Shown here: positions 37,844 to 46,366 of the stretch, piece after piece
Layout of the letters: each line of letters begins with the position of its first letter
Numbering within the stretch: position 1 is the stretch's first letter
Assembly: GCF_016863315.1 (NCBI RefSeq)
Contig: NZ_BOOQ01000026.1
Location: 62,001-126,000, forward strand
Direction: 5' to 3'
DNA length: 64,000 nucleotides
Origin: Planotetraspora silvatica
GTDB lineage: Bacteria; Actinomycetota; Actinomycetes; Streptosporangiales; Streptosporangiaceae
The notes under the pieces: model-generated
What the model was told of the DNA's origin: nothing
Database searches by the model: none
What the model saw: only the letters and a program-made list of their open reading frames with translations
Translations under genes and position numbers: made by a program

Positions 37844-40455
37844 GCGCATTCAGGGCCGCCCTCAGGATCTCCCGCAGGAACGCGTGGCGCTCCAAACGAC
37901 GCAGCGCACTGATCCTCACGATGATCGCGCTGCCGGTCCTCATCGCGACTTTTGTGGCGAGCGCCGCGTTCGACAGCACGATCGATGACCACTCCGGCGT
38001 GCCTCTCGGCCAGGCCGACGCCGTGGTGTCGGGCTCCCCAGACCTGGCCCAGGCCGCTGAGGACGAGAGTGGGGACGCACCACCGAAAGCGAGGCCGTTC
38101 ACGGCGGCCGAGGTCATCGAGATGTTCGGGCCCGGTACCCGGGCGGTTCAGATGGATCAAGGGTTCATTCGTTACCTGACGCCCCAGGGCTTCAGATCGG
38201 ACATGGTCAATCAGGCGGACCTGCGTGATCCGCTCTTCCGCGGAACCTATCGCCTGCTCGACGGGCGGTTGCCCGCGGCGCCGGGCGAGATCGTCGTGAA
38301 CACCGTCATGAACCAGGGACCTTCCAGCGCGCCGGGGATCGGCCAAACCTTCTTCGCCGGTCGGCAACGGGTGCCACTACGCGTCGTGGGGGACGTTCTC
38401 ATGCCCCTGGGCTGGCCGCCCGACTTCGTCGGGTTTCCCGGCAGCCTGCCCGTCGGCATCCTGGATGACGCAGGGCCGGGAGGGACGACCTTTTGGATGG
38501 TCGACACCCCCAAGCCTGTGTCCCGGGCGGAAGCCCGGAGGCTCGCCGCGCGAGGCGCGGACGTCGTCAGCCCGGCCGCGCCCGATGAGTCGCAGCAGGT
38601 CGTGACCTCGAGCGATAACAGCGTAGATCTCGAGCCGGTTCCTTGGATCGCGATGATGCTGCTGGAGGTGGTTCTGCTCGCGGGGCCCGCGTTCGCGGTG
38701 GGCCAGCGGCGGCGGTCGAGAGAGTTCGCCCTCATCGGCGCGCAGGGCGGTTCGCCGCGGCAACTCAAAAGGATCGCGCTCGCCGACGGGCTGCTCTTCG
38801 GGGTCTGTGCTTCGATGATCGGTGCGGTACTGGGCATCGGCGTGGCGGCCCTCGTGAAGCCCTCGCTCGCGGTCGGTTCCGACAGCCTGGAGGAGTCGAT
38901 CTCAGTCCCGTGGACGGTGGTCGCGATCATCATGGCGATGGGCGTCGCAGCCGGACTGCTCGCCTCTCTCGCGCCCGCACAGCGCGCGAGCCGGACGGAC
39001 ATGATCGCGGTCCTCACCGGCAGGCGGACCCCAGGCCGGGACCGGGCGGGCCGGCCGGTGCTGGGACTGGTGCTCATCGTCGCCGGCCTGACCGGCACCG
39101 CCGTGGGCGCACGGTACAGCGTCGCGTGGATCGCCAGCGCCGCTCTGCTCACCCAGCTCGGACTCCTCGCAGTACTGCCCTGGCTGATCGCCCAGGCGGG
39201 CCGTCTGGCGGGCGTGTTGCCGTTCTCGCTCCGATTCGCGGTGCGGGACGCGGCGCGCAACCGTGGCCGTACGGTTCCCGCGGTCGCCGCCGTCATGGCC
39301 GCCGTCACGCTGTTCACGGCACTGGGTGTGGCGTCGCGAAGCAACTTGTCCGCCCCGCCGGTCTTCGGCTTCGACTATCCCCAGGGTCCCCCGGGAGCGT
39401 TGTGGATCCGCGGCCAAGAACTGGGGCCAGAGCTGTGGGACCGCGTCCGTGCGCAAGTCCATGCCGCGCTCCCCGCCGGTGCGCCGGTCATCGAGGCCAA
39501 GGCCCTGGTGACCTCGTCGAGTGAGCTGTTTCTCGTCGACGTCCCGCCTCGCGATCCCGACCACCCTGAGTCGACAACGGGCATCGAGACGGTGGATCCC
39601 AGCGGCAACGGCGGCCTGCTCGTCGGTGACGAGCGGTTGTTGCGCTATGTGCTCGGCCGCGAGGACTCCTCCGCCGCGTCCGCCCTCCGCGCCGGGAAGG
39701 CCGTCGCGCTGAATCCGGGGGACGTCCGCAACGGGAAGGTGCACATCGGTCTCACGACCTCGGACTCCGACATCAATGATGCCGAGCTGACTCTGCCCGC
39801 CGTCTCCGTGCGGGCGACGGGGCAGGGCTGGGCACGCGTCGTCATCTCTCCCGAAACGGCCAAGAAGCAGGGTTACGCGACCGATACGGCGCTCCTCGTG
39901 GTCGATCCCGCAAGCTACCGCGTTGTACCCGCGGCGGCGCGTCGGCTGCTTTCCGACGTCGGCCAGATGAGTCCGCAGGTGACGGGCAGGCTTGAGGTGC
40001 CCCAACCTCCGGACGACAGGCCGATTCTGTTGACTCTGGGCGCGGCCGCGGCGGTCCTGGTCCTCGGCATGACCTTCGTCTCCACAGGCCTCGCGGCGGC
40101 GGAGGCCAAGCCCGATCTGGCGGTCATGTCGGCGGTGGGTGCCGCACCTCGCATGAGGCGGCGGGTGAAGGCCGGGCAGGCGTTGGTCATCGCGCTCGCG
40201 GGCGCGGTCATCGGGGTGCTCGCCGGGCTCGTGGCCGGCGTCGCGGCCGGATGGCCGCGGCCTCACGCGCGCGCGTCCCGGCCACTCTTCGGCGCCGACG
40301 GTCTCCCCCTCACGCCGCAACCGGCGACCCCTGTGATCATCGTCCCGTGGAGCCTGATCGCGCTGCTGGTGGTGGGGCTTCCGCTGCTCGCCGCGCTCGT
40401 CTGCGGCGTGTTCACCAGGTCACGGCTTCCGGCTCCCCGGCGCAGGCCGGCCTGA
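37840..40455 (+). CDS. FtsX-like ABC transporter permease
   Basis: 871-residue membrane permease of the MacB/FtsX group. An N-terminal helix is followed by a large extracellular domain, three helices (about 290-400: WIAMMLLEVVLLAGPAFAVG), a further set of about four to six helices, a second extracellular domain and a final FtsX domain (ILLTLGAAAAVLVLGMTFVSTGLAAAEA ... VVGLPLLAALVCGVF). This is a two-FtsX-domain type. ATGA overlap with the ATPase. Substrate unknown; the PadR control suggests a toxic or cell-wall compound. Confidence 0.88.
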   Translation: MSAFRAALRISRRNAWRSKRRSALILTMIALPVLIATFVASAAFDSTIDDHSGVPLGQADAVVSGSPDLAQAAEDESGDAPPKARPFTAAEVIEMFGPGTRAVQMDQGFIRYLTPQGFRSDMVNQADLRDPLFRGTYRLLDGRLPAAPGEIVVNTVMNQGPSSAPGIGQTFFAGRQRVPLRVVGDVLMPLGWPPDFVGFPGSLPVGILDDAGPGGTTFWMVDTPKPVSRAEARRLAARGADVVSPAAPDESQQVVTSSDNSVDLEPVPWIAMMLLEVVLLAGPAFAVGQRRRSREFALIGAQGGSPRQLKRIALADGLLFGVCASMIGAVLGIGVAALVKPSLAVGSDSLEESISVPWTVVAIIMAMGVAAGLLASLAPAQRASRTDMIAVLTGRRTPGRDRAGRPVLGLVLIVAGLTGTAVGARYSVAWIASAALLTQLGLLAVLPWLIAQAGRLAGVLPFSLRFAVRDAARNRGRTVPAVAAVMAAVTLFTALGVASRSNLSAPPVFGFDYPQGPPGALWIRGQELGPELWDRVRAQVHAALPAGAPVIEAKALVTSSSELFLVDVPPRDPDHPESTTGIETVDPSGNGGLLVGDERLLRYVLGREDSSAASALRAGKAVALNPGDVRNGKVHIGLTTSDSDINDAELTLPAVSVRATGQGWARVVISPETAKKQGYATDTALLVVDPASYRVVPAAARRLLSDVGQMSPQVTGRLEVPQPPDDRPILLTLGAAAAVLVLGMTFVSTGLAAAEAKPDLAVMSAVGAAPRMRRRVKAGQALVIALAGAVIGVLAGLVAGVAAGWPRPHARASRPLFGADGLPLTPQPATPVIIVPWSLIALLVVGLPLLAALVCGVFTRSRLPAPRRRPA

Positions 40456-40456
40456 C

Positions 40457-40478
40457 GGCCTGACGGCGGTGTCAGGCC
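40457..40478. terminator. Bidirectional hairpin between convergent genes
   Basis: GGCCTGAC-ggcggt-GTCAGGCC, perfect 8-bp stem, overlapping the stop of the minus-strand GPH gene. A second GGCCTGAC copy immediately upstream includes the permease stop. Confidence 0.6.
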
Positions 40479-41857
40479 TCCGGCGCCGCCGTCTCGGAGG
40501 TCTTCTCCGGTTCCGAAGTGGTGATCGCGGCCAGGCGGTCGGCGGTCAGGTCGTACTTCAGGGTCATCCAGATGCTCGCGATGGTGATCACGGCGGGGAT
40601 GGCGGTGAGGCCGACGATGACGGCGGTGTGCGCGCTCTCCGGCTGGGTCACCGGGTTCTCGGGGTCGGAGGAGATGAAGCCGCCCACGGCGAGGGTGGCG
40701 CCGTAGATGGTCGCGCCGAAGGCGGCGACGGCGTTCTCGGCGGCGGTCCACAGGCCGGTGAAGACGCCGCCTCTGCGCTCACCGCTGACCGCTCCGTCAT
40801 AGGCGATCACGTCGGCCAGCATGGAGAACTGGAGGAGTTGCAGCCCCGCGTAACCGACGCCGACCACCACCACGGCCAGGTGGGCGTACAGCGAGCCCAG
40901 AGCGGGGGCCCCGACGGCCAGGATGTCACCGATCGCGAACAGTGACGCGGCGAGGATCATCGCACCGCGCTTGTCGAGCCTGCGGGCCAGCCACACCCAC
41001 AGCGGCATCGTCACCAGCATGGGCGCGACGAGAGCGGCGAAGAGGGTGACCTTCGCGTCCGGGTCGTCCAGTGTGTACGCCGCGAAGTACGGAGCGCCCG
41101 CCAGCATCACACCCGCTGCGAGGGTCTGAGCGGAGCTGAGCCCGAGCAGCCACATGAACGGCTTCGACGTCCGCGCGGCCCGCACCTGCGCCCGCAGTGT
41201 GCCTCCCGCCGACTGCTGCTGGCCGGTGAACGGGGCACGGGCCGTGCCGTAGAAGGAGCCGATCATGGCCGCGAGGAGGATCACCGCGAAGATGATCCCC
41301 ATCATGCGGTAGCCGTCCACGGTGTGACCGGCGATGAGCGGCGCGACGATCCCGCTCAGCCCGATCGAGATGGCGATGAAGACCATCCGCCACTGCAGCA
41401 ACGAGGTCCGCTCGTGATAGTTGCTGGTCATCTCGGCCGGCATCGCCTTGTACGGAACCTCGTACAGGGCGAACCCGGTGGCCGCGATCAGGAACATCAC
41501 GCCCACGAAGATCCCGGCCGAGGTGCCCTTGAGCGGGGGGCCGAGGAACATCAGGGCGAAGAACAGCGGGAGGACGGCCGCGCCGGCGAGCAGCCACGGG
41601 CGCCGCGGCCCCCATCGCGACGTCGTACGGTCCGACCACTGACCGACGAGCGGGTTGGCGATCAGGTCCCATGCCTTGGGGAGGAAGACCACGACGCCGG
41701 CGAGCAGGGCGGGCACGGCGAGCACGTCGGTCATGTAGATCAGCAGCAGCAGACCGGGAATGGTCGTGAAGTTCGCCGAGCAGAACGAGCCGACGGCATA
41801 CCCGAGGCGCACGCCGGTGGTCACGTTCGAGGGGGGCCTGGCCGTCGCGGAAACCAT
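40472..41857 (-). CDS. GPH-family (MelB-like) sugar-type transporter
   Basis: 461-residue transporter with about 12 membrane helices. The GPH motif in AWDLIANPLVGQWSDRTTSRWGPRRPWLL (D/P/G, R-W-G-R-R-P) is clear and differs from general MFS. Such symporters move glycosides, pentosides or hexuronides. No glycosidase is adjacent, so the substrate is open. The start is ATG 41857; the TTG at 41878 would add seven residues. It has no obvious operon partners. Confidence 0.85.
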   Translation of the reverse strand: MVSATARPPSNVTTGVRLGYAVGSFCSANFTTIPGLLLLIYMTDVLAVPALLAGVVVFLPKAWDLIANPLVGQWSDRTTSRWGPRRPWLLAGAAVLPLFFALMFLGPPLKGTSAGIFVGVMFLIAATGFALYEVPYKAMPAEMTSNYHERTSLLQWRMVFIAISIGLSGIVAPLIAGHTVDGYRMMGIIFAVILLAAMIGSFYGTARAPFTGQQQSAGGTLRAQVRAARTSKPFMWLLGLSSAQTLAAGVMLAGAPYFAAYTLDDPDAKVTLFAALVAPMLVTMPLWVWLARRLDKRGAMILAASLFAIGDILAVGAPALGSLYAHLAVVVVGVGYAGLQLLQFSMLADVIAYDGAVSGERRGGVFTGLWTAAENAVAAFGATIYGATLAVGGFISSDPENPVTQPESAHTAVIVGLTAIPAVITIASIWMTLKYDLTADRLAAITTSEPEKTSETAAPEA

Positions 41858-41933
41858 GCCGTCATTCAAGCCGAGCAAGCGCCCGACCGGAAGGCTTTCT
41901 AGATCGCAATCGGGGTACGAGAGAGGCGCGCCG

Positions 41934-42797
41934 TCAGTCCGTGACGTCGGCGCAGACGACGTGCGCGCCGAGTTCGATCATCCGGCGTTCGGTGTGGGAG
42001 TCCGCCACGCGGGCCATGAGCGCGGGCGCCTCGCTGGCCGCGAGTTGCGGCAGCTGGGCCCGGACCCGTCGGTGCAGGCTCTTGACGATGTCGTCCGCGG
42101 AGGGCGTGTGCACCTTGACGTGCAGCATGATCCCCGACGAGCCGGCGGCGGTGCGCGCCTCGGAGATCCACACGTGGTGGACCAGCGGGAAGTCGCGGAG
42201 CATCTCTCCGATCGCCACCCGGAGGGCGGGCAGGATCGGATGACTCGTCCGGCGGTAGCTGGGGTCGACCACGGGGGCGGCGCCCGACGTGTGCTGCCGC
42301 GGCGCGGGGACCCAGGACGAGGACACCGGAGCCGGGACGGGAACGGGAGCGCTCCGCGGCAGGTGCGAACTCGTGATCGCCGCCATCGCTCCCGTGGCGT
42401 ACGCCGCGGGAACGGGGGCCGACTGCCTGTTCAGCGCGGGTGTCGGGCCGGTGCGGGTCGTCCGGAGATGCCGCTGGAGGTCTTCGATCGGCACGGCCGC
42501 CGCAGCGGGACCGGCCGCGTCGATGACGATTTCCCGGACTCCGGTGACGCGCTGGATGTCGAGGATGGTGTCGGCGTCGCAGACCGACAGTGAGTGGCTG
42601 CCGTTGTGGCGCGCGTAAGTCGCGGGCCCGGTGTAGCCCAGCAGAACCCGCTCGCCGTTCTGGGTCGTCCCAAGCACCACGGAGCGGTCTGGCCGTACGG
42701 CAACGAGGATGCCCCATTCCGCCAGAGCCGCAAGCAGCTCCTGGGGTCCGCCGTGCTGCGCGAGCACTTCGCCGAGGGAGGGGTTCCCGATGCTCAT
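41934..42797 (-). CDS. SseB-like protein of unknown function
   Basis: 287-residue soluble protein. The first 90 residues (GEVLAQHGGPQELLAALAEWGILVAVRPDRSVVLGT ... GERVLLGYTGPATYARHN) look like an SseB N-terminal domain, which is found in secretion or signalling proteins. A Pro/Ala-rich linker follows, then a C-terminal domain with LRVAIGEMLRDFPLVHHVWIS and MLHVKVHTPSADDIVKSL, which resembles the SseB C-terminal half. The start codon has TATCGT at -13 to -8, a leaderless signature. Function not known. Confidence 0.65.
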   Translation of the reverse strand: MSIGNPSLGEVLAQHGGPQELLAALAEWGILVAVRPDRSVVLGTTQNGERVLLGYTGPATYARHNGSHSLSVCDADTILDIQRVTGVREIVIDAAGPAAAAVPIEDLQRHLRTTRTGPTPALNRQSAPVPAAYATGAMAAITSSHLPRSAPVPVPAPVSSSWVPAPRQHTSGAAPVVDPSYRRTSHPILPALRVAIGEMLRDFPLVHHVWISEARTAAGSSGIMLHVKVHTPSADDIVKSLHRRVRAQLPQLAASEAPALMARVADSHTERRMIELGAHVVCADVTD

Positions 42798-43109
42798 ATG
42801 CTGAACGATAGGTAGAGAACCATGGCTTAAGCAGGCTAATCGTCAAGATTGGGTGCTATCAATACCAAGACGACCCTTGTACGGATAGGACCGGTCCAAG
42901 TTGGGTAAACAACCCCACTAGTGCCCACATCGGCATAGGTCTCACCCTTCTCTGTGGTCACACGAGCCCCCGTCTCCGTTCACGCGAAGCCCCGTCTTCG
43001 TGGAATCGACGCGGGTTCCGTCTCGGATGGCGGATCGCTCGTGAGAGCTTTCACAAGCTCCGGCTAGACTCGCGCGTGTCCGAGCCGTCGCACTTCGAAG
43101 GACTGACCA
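42798..43109. other. 312-bp divergent gap upstream of serA
   Basis: No open reading frame, tRNA or repeat is seen. It contains the leaderless -10 of the SseB-like gene (42805-42810) and a possible serA -10 TAGACT at 43065-43070, with a serA Shine-Dalgarno GAAGGA near 43097. GC is lower around 42830-42920 (AATCGTCAAGATTGG and similar). Confidence 0.4.
42805..42810 (-). promoter_or_regulatory. -10 box of a leaderless transcript (SseB-like gene)
   Basis: TATCGT on the minus strand at -13 to -8 from the ATG at 42797, with no Shine-Dalgarno. Confidence 0.5.
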
Positions 43110-44699
43110 GTGAACAGGCCCGTCGTACTTGTCGCAGAAGAGCTCTCCGATGCGGGTCTCGCCGTCCTCGGCGCGGACTTCGAGGTCCGCCATACCGACG
43201 GCGCGGACCGGGCGCAGTTGCTGCCCGCACTCGCCGACGTGGACGCCGTGATCGTCCGCAGCGCCACCCAGATCGACGCGGAGGCCGTGGCCGCGGCGCC
43301 GAAGCTGCGAGTCGTCGCCCGCGCGGGCGTCGGACTCGACAACGTGGACGTCGAGGCGGCCACCAAGGCCGGTGTCATGGTGGTCAACGCCCCGACCTCC
43401 AACATCACCAGCGCGGCCGAGCACACCATCGCCCTCATCCTCGCCAGCGCCCGCAACGTCGCCCAGGGTCACGCCGCGCTCAAGGACGGCGAGTGGAAGC
43501 GCTCCAAGTACACCGGTGTCGAGCTCGACGGCAAGGTCGTCGGCATCCTCGGCCTCGGGAAGATCGGTCAGCTGGTCGCGCAGCGCCTGCAGCCGTTCGG
43601 CGTCGAGCTCATCGCCTACGACCCCTACCTGCAGCCGGCCCGCGCCGCCCAGATGGGCGTCCAGCTCGTCTCCCTCGAAGAGGTCCTCGAGAAGGCCGAC
43701 TTCATCACCGTGCACCTGCCGAAGTCGAAGGAGACCGTCGGTCTCATCGGCGACCGAGAGCTGCACCTGGTCAAGCCCTCCGTGCGTCTGATCAACGTCG
43801 CCCGCGGCGGCATCATCGACGAGAACGCCCTCTACGCCGCCATCAAGGAGGGCCGCGTCGCCGGTGCGGGCATCGACGTGTTCGCCAAGGAGCCCTGCAC
43901 CGACAGCCCGCTGTTCGAGTTGGACCGGGTCGTGGTCACGCCGCACCTCGGCGCCTCGACCCACGAGGCCCAGGAGAAGGCCGGCACTCAGGTCGCCCGC
44001 AGCGTGAAGCTCGCCCTCGCCGGCGAGTTCGTCCCGGACGCCGTGAACGTCCAGGGCGGCGCCGTCGCCGAGGACGTCAAGCCGGGCCTGCCGCTCACCG
44101 AGAGGCTCGGCCGCATCTTCACGGCCCTCGCGGGCGAGGTGGCGACCAGGCTCGACGTGGAGGTGCGCGGGGAGATCGCCTCCCAGGACGTGCGCGTGCT
44201 GGAGCTGGCCGCCCTCAAGGGCGTCTTCACCGACGTCGTGACGGACGCGGTGACTTACGTCAACGCCCCGCTGCTCGCGAAGGACCGCGGCGTGGTGGTC
44301 GAGCTGGTGACCAGCGGGGAGAGCCCCGACTGGCGCAACCTCATCACCGTCAGGGGCGTGCTCGCCGACGGCCGCACGGTGTCGGTCTCCGGCACGCTGT
44401 CCGGCCCCCGGCAGATCACCAAGATCGTCGAGGTCAACGGCTTCGCGATGGAGATCGAGCCCACCGACCACCTGGCGTTCTTCACCTACACCGACCGGCC
44501 CGGCATCGTGGGCATCGTCGGCCGCCTGCTCGGCGAGCACGGCGTCAACATCGCCTCCATGCAGGTCTCCCGGAACGTGAAGGGCGGCAAGGCCCTCATC
44601 GCGCTCACCGTCGACTCGGCCATCCCGTCCGACGTCGTGGAGCAGATCGGCGCCGAGATCGGCGCCGACAGCGGCCGTACGGTCGACCTGGAGGACTGA
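43110..44699 (+). CDS. serA: D-3-phosphoglycerate dehydrogenase
   Basis: First enzyme of serine synthesis (529 aa, full-length type). The Rossmann domain motif is VVGILGLGKIGQLVAQRLQPFG. The active-site Arg is in INVARGGIIDENALY, the Glu in DVFAKEPCTDSPL and the His in VVTPHLGAST. An ASB/intervening domain and a C-terminal ACT domain (YTDRPGIVGIVGRLLGEHGVNIASMQVSR) give serine feedback. GTG 43110 follows GAAGGACTGACCA. The 5' region holds no amino acid leader. A hairpin with T-run ends the gene. Confidence 0.97.
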   Translation: MNRPVVLVAEELSDAGLAVLGADFEVRHTDGADRAQLLPALADVDAVIVRSATQIDAEAVAAAPKLRVVARAGVGLDNVDVEAATKAGVMVVNAPTSNITSAAEHTIALILASARNVAQGHAALKDGEWKRSKYTGVELDGKVVGILGLGKIGQLVAQRLQPFGVELIAYDPYLQPARAAQMGVQLVSLEEVLEKADFITVHLPKSKETVGLIGDRELHLVKPSVRLINVARGGIIDENALYAAIKEGRVAGAGIDVFAKEPCTDSPLFELDRVVVTPHLGASTHEAQEKAGTQVARSVKLALAGEFVPDAVNVQGGAVAEDVKPGLPLTERLGRIFTALAGEVATRLDVEVRGEIASQDVRVLELAALKGVFTDVVTDAVTYVNAPLLAKDRGVVVELVTSGESPDWRNLITVRGVLADGRTVSVSGTLSGPRQITKIVEVNGFAMEIEPTDHLAFFTYTDRPGIVGIVGRLLGEHGVNIASMQVSRNVKGGKALIALTVDSAIPSDVVEQIGAEIGADSGRTVDLED

Positions 44700-44739
44700 G
44701 CACGGCCGGCGGCCGCGCGGTCGCCGGAGAACACATGGG

Positions 44740-44776
44740 ACAGGGAGCCGATCGCCGATCGGCTCCCTGTTCGTTT
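44740..44776 (+). terminator. Terminator after serA
   Basis: Perfect 15-bp arms ACAGGGAGCCGATCG / CGATCGGCTCCCTGT with a single base between, then TCGTTTTTCT. Confidence 0.92.
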
Positions 44777-44913
44777 TTCTCCGCTCGTCTTCCCATGGGG
44801 TGCGGCCGAGGCTCGGGATGCGAGGGTTCCTGATGTGGCTGGTCAGGCCGGTGATGCCCCAGGGATTTCGTCTCAACAAGTGAGATGCTAGGTCGTCCTA
44901 CAAGATACTGGGG

Positions 44914-44919
44914 TAACCT
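44914..44919 (+). promoter_or_regulatory. -10 box of the short leader ORF
   Basis: TAACCT ends 8 nt before the ATG at 44928 (5 nt before an in-frame GTG at 44925). Transcription should start at or next to the start codon of the 15-codon ORF. No convincing -35. Confidence 0.45.
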
Positions 44920-44927
44920 GGCTGGTG

Positions 44928-44975
44928 ATGACGCGCCAGGTGTTCGTACTCCTTACCTGCCGCGGCGGGGCCTGA
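44928..44975 (+). CDS. Leaderless short ORF with attenuator-like hairpins
   Basis: 15 codons encode MTRQVFVLLTCRGGA. The stop lies within the left arm of a hairpin (CCGCGGCGGG 44960-44969 / CCCGCCGCGG 44993-45002). A second hairpin (GGCCGGC 44984-44990 / GCCGGCC 45015-45021) shares bases with the first, so only one can form. A ribosome at the stop codon would favour the second. This is the logic of translational attenuation. The next gene is a 36-residue ORF at 45139. Function is inferred. Confidence 0.5.
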   Translation: MTRQVFVLLTCRGGA

Positions 44976-45138
44976 TCATGGCAGGCCGGCGACCCGCCGC
45001 GGTGTGCGGCGTGTGCCGGCCGATGGCTTCTCGGTTCCAAGACGCGTGATCCGCGCCGGAGCCCGAAAGTCATGAGCCCCCCGGGTTCGCGACCGGAATC
45101 CGCCTCCCAGCATTCCTTTCTTGGAGATGAGATCCGCC

Positions 45139-45249
45139 ATGTACGAGATGTATCCCTGGAACCGCCCGGAAGACGCCGAAGACGAGGCCACCGCAGCGCT
45201 GCAGACCGCCCTCGACCGGCGTGACAACGGCGGCTCGCCGCAGCGCTGA
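45139..45249 (+). CDS. Small acidic protein, 36 residues
   Basis: Short ORF starting MYEMYPWNRPEDAEDEAT, continuing with ALQTALDRRD and ending SPQR. GGAGATGAG lies about 8 nt upstream of the ATG. The sequence is not low complexity, has Trp and Tyr near the start and an acidic-then-basic helix-like part. It follows the leader ORF and may be its regulated target. I do not recognise the family. Confidence 0.6.
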   Translation: MYEMYPWNRPEDAEDEATAALQTALDRRDNGGSPQR

Positions 45250-45298
45250 ACGTCTCACCCGATCGAGGGGTGGTCATCACGGGGATCGGCCGGCCGGT

Positions 45299-46366
45299 CT
45301 AACCGGCCGGCGTGTCCCCGTCCAGTGCCAAGGCGAGTGCCCCGTAGAGGGGTGCGTCGTCCACGAAACGGGCCGCCACGATCTCCGGCGGGTACGGCAC
45401 GGCCTGCCGTACGGCCTCGCGCAGGTGGGGCATGATCAACGAGGCCGCGCCCATCATGCCGCCCCCGACCACGACGCGGGACGGGTCGAGCGCGACGCAG
45501 AGATTGGCAAGGGCGAGCCCCAGCGCGTCGAAGGCGTCGTCGAGCAGGGTCCGCACGCGTGGCTCGTCGCCGCGCTCGAACAACTGGGCCGCGGTCACCG
45601 GACTGCCGAGCAGTTCGGTGCCGCGCTCGGCCAGCGCGACCCCGGAGATGTACTCCTCCAGATGCGCCCGGGCCGCGGCGGGCTCGGACACCTCCTGCTG
45701 CCGTTCCGTCACCCCGCCGGGTCCTGCGGCCGGCCGTGGCACGCGCAGGTCGTCCGCATGGCGGGCGAGGTAGGCGATCTCGCCTGCGGCGCCGTGCGCA
45801 CCCCGGGTCACCCTGCCGTCGACGACGAGGCCGGCCGCGAGCCCGGTGCCGAGGTTGAGGTAGATCCCGTCACGTACTCCCGCGAGGTTGCCCCACCGGA
45901 GCTCGGCGGCCGTCGCGGCCTTCACGTCGTTGGCCACGAACACCGGCGTCCCGCCGAACTCCTCCCGCAGCAGACCGGGCAGCGGCAGCCCCTCCCATCC
46001 CGGCACGTTGGGCGCGAGCCGTACGACGCCGTCGCGGACGATGCCGAAGGTGGACACGCCGACGGCGACCAGGTCCCCGGGCTGCGAGGCGAGCAGGGAA
46101 CGGCAGGCCAGCACGGTGCGGCGCACCACCTCGGCCGCTCCCTCGAAGCCGCGGGTCTCCAGGCGCGTCACGGGCAGAGCCGTTCCACGCTCCGTTCCCG
46201 GCGCGGCATCAGGAGCCGCTCCGGAAGCTCCGGAAGCTCCGGAGACCCCGGAAGCGACCCCGGGGGGCACTCCCGCGGCACTCAGCGGTGCCACGGTGAG
46301 CGCCACCTTGGTGCCCCCGAAGTCGATGCCCAGCACGTAGGGAAGCGGTTGCGTGCTGTCGCTCAC
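45299..46366 (-). CDS. ROK-family sugar kinase-like protein
   Basis: 355-residue ROK protein. N-terminal VLGIDFGGTKVALTV is the phosphate-binding loop, VFVANDVKAATAAE holds the catalytic Asp, and LNLGTGLAAGLVVDGRV and GAAGEIAYLARH follow. The usual ROK zinc motif (CxCGxxGCxE) is missing; that region has no Cys (RPAAGPGGVTERQQEV). A Gly/Ala/Ser-rich insert occurs near residues 30-55. It may phosphorylate the sugar brought in by the ABC system. GTG 46366 overlaps the permease stop (GTGA). Confidence 0.85.
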   Translation of the reverse strand: MSDSTQPLPYVLGIDFGGTKVALTVAPLSAAGVPPGVASGVSGASGASGAAPDAAPGTERGTALPVTRLETRGFEGAAEVVRRTVLACRSLLASQPGDLVAVGVSTFGIVRDGVVRLAPNVPGWEGLPLPGLLREEFGGTPVFVANDVKAATAAELRWGNLAGVRDGIYLNLGTGLAAGLVVDGRVTRGAHGAAGEIAYLARHADDLRVPRPAAGPGGVTERQQEVSEPAAARAHLEEYISGVALAERGTELLGSPVTAAQLFERGDEPRVRTLLDDAFDALGLALANLCVALDPSRVVVGGGMMGAASLIMPHLREAVRQAVPYPPEIVAARFVDDAPLYGALALALDGDTPAG

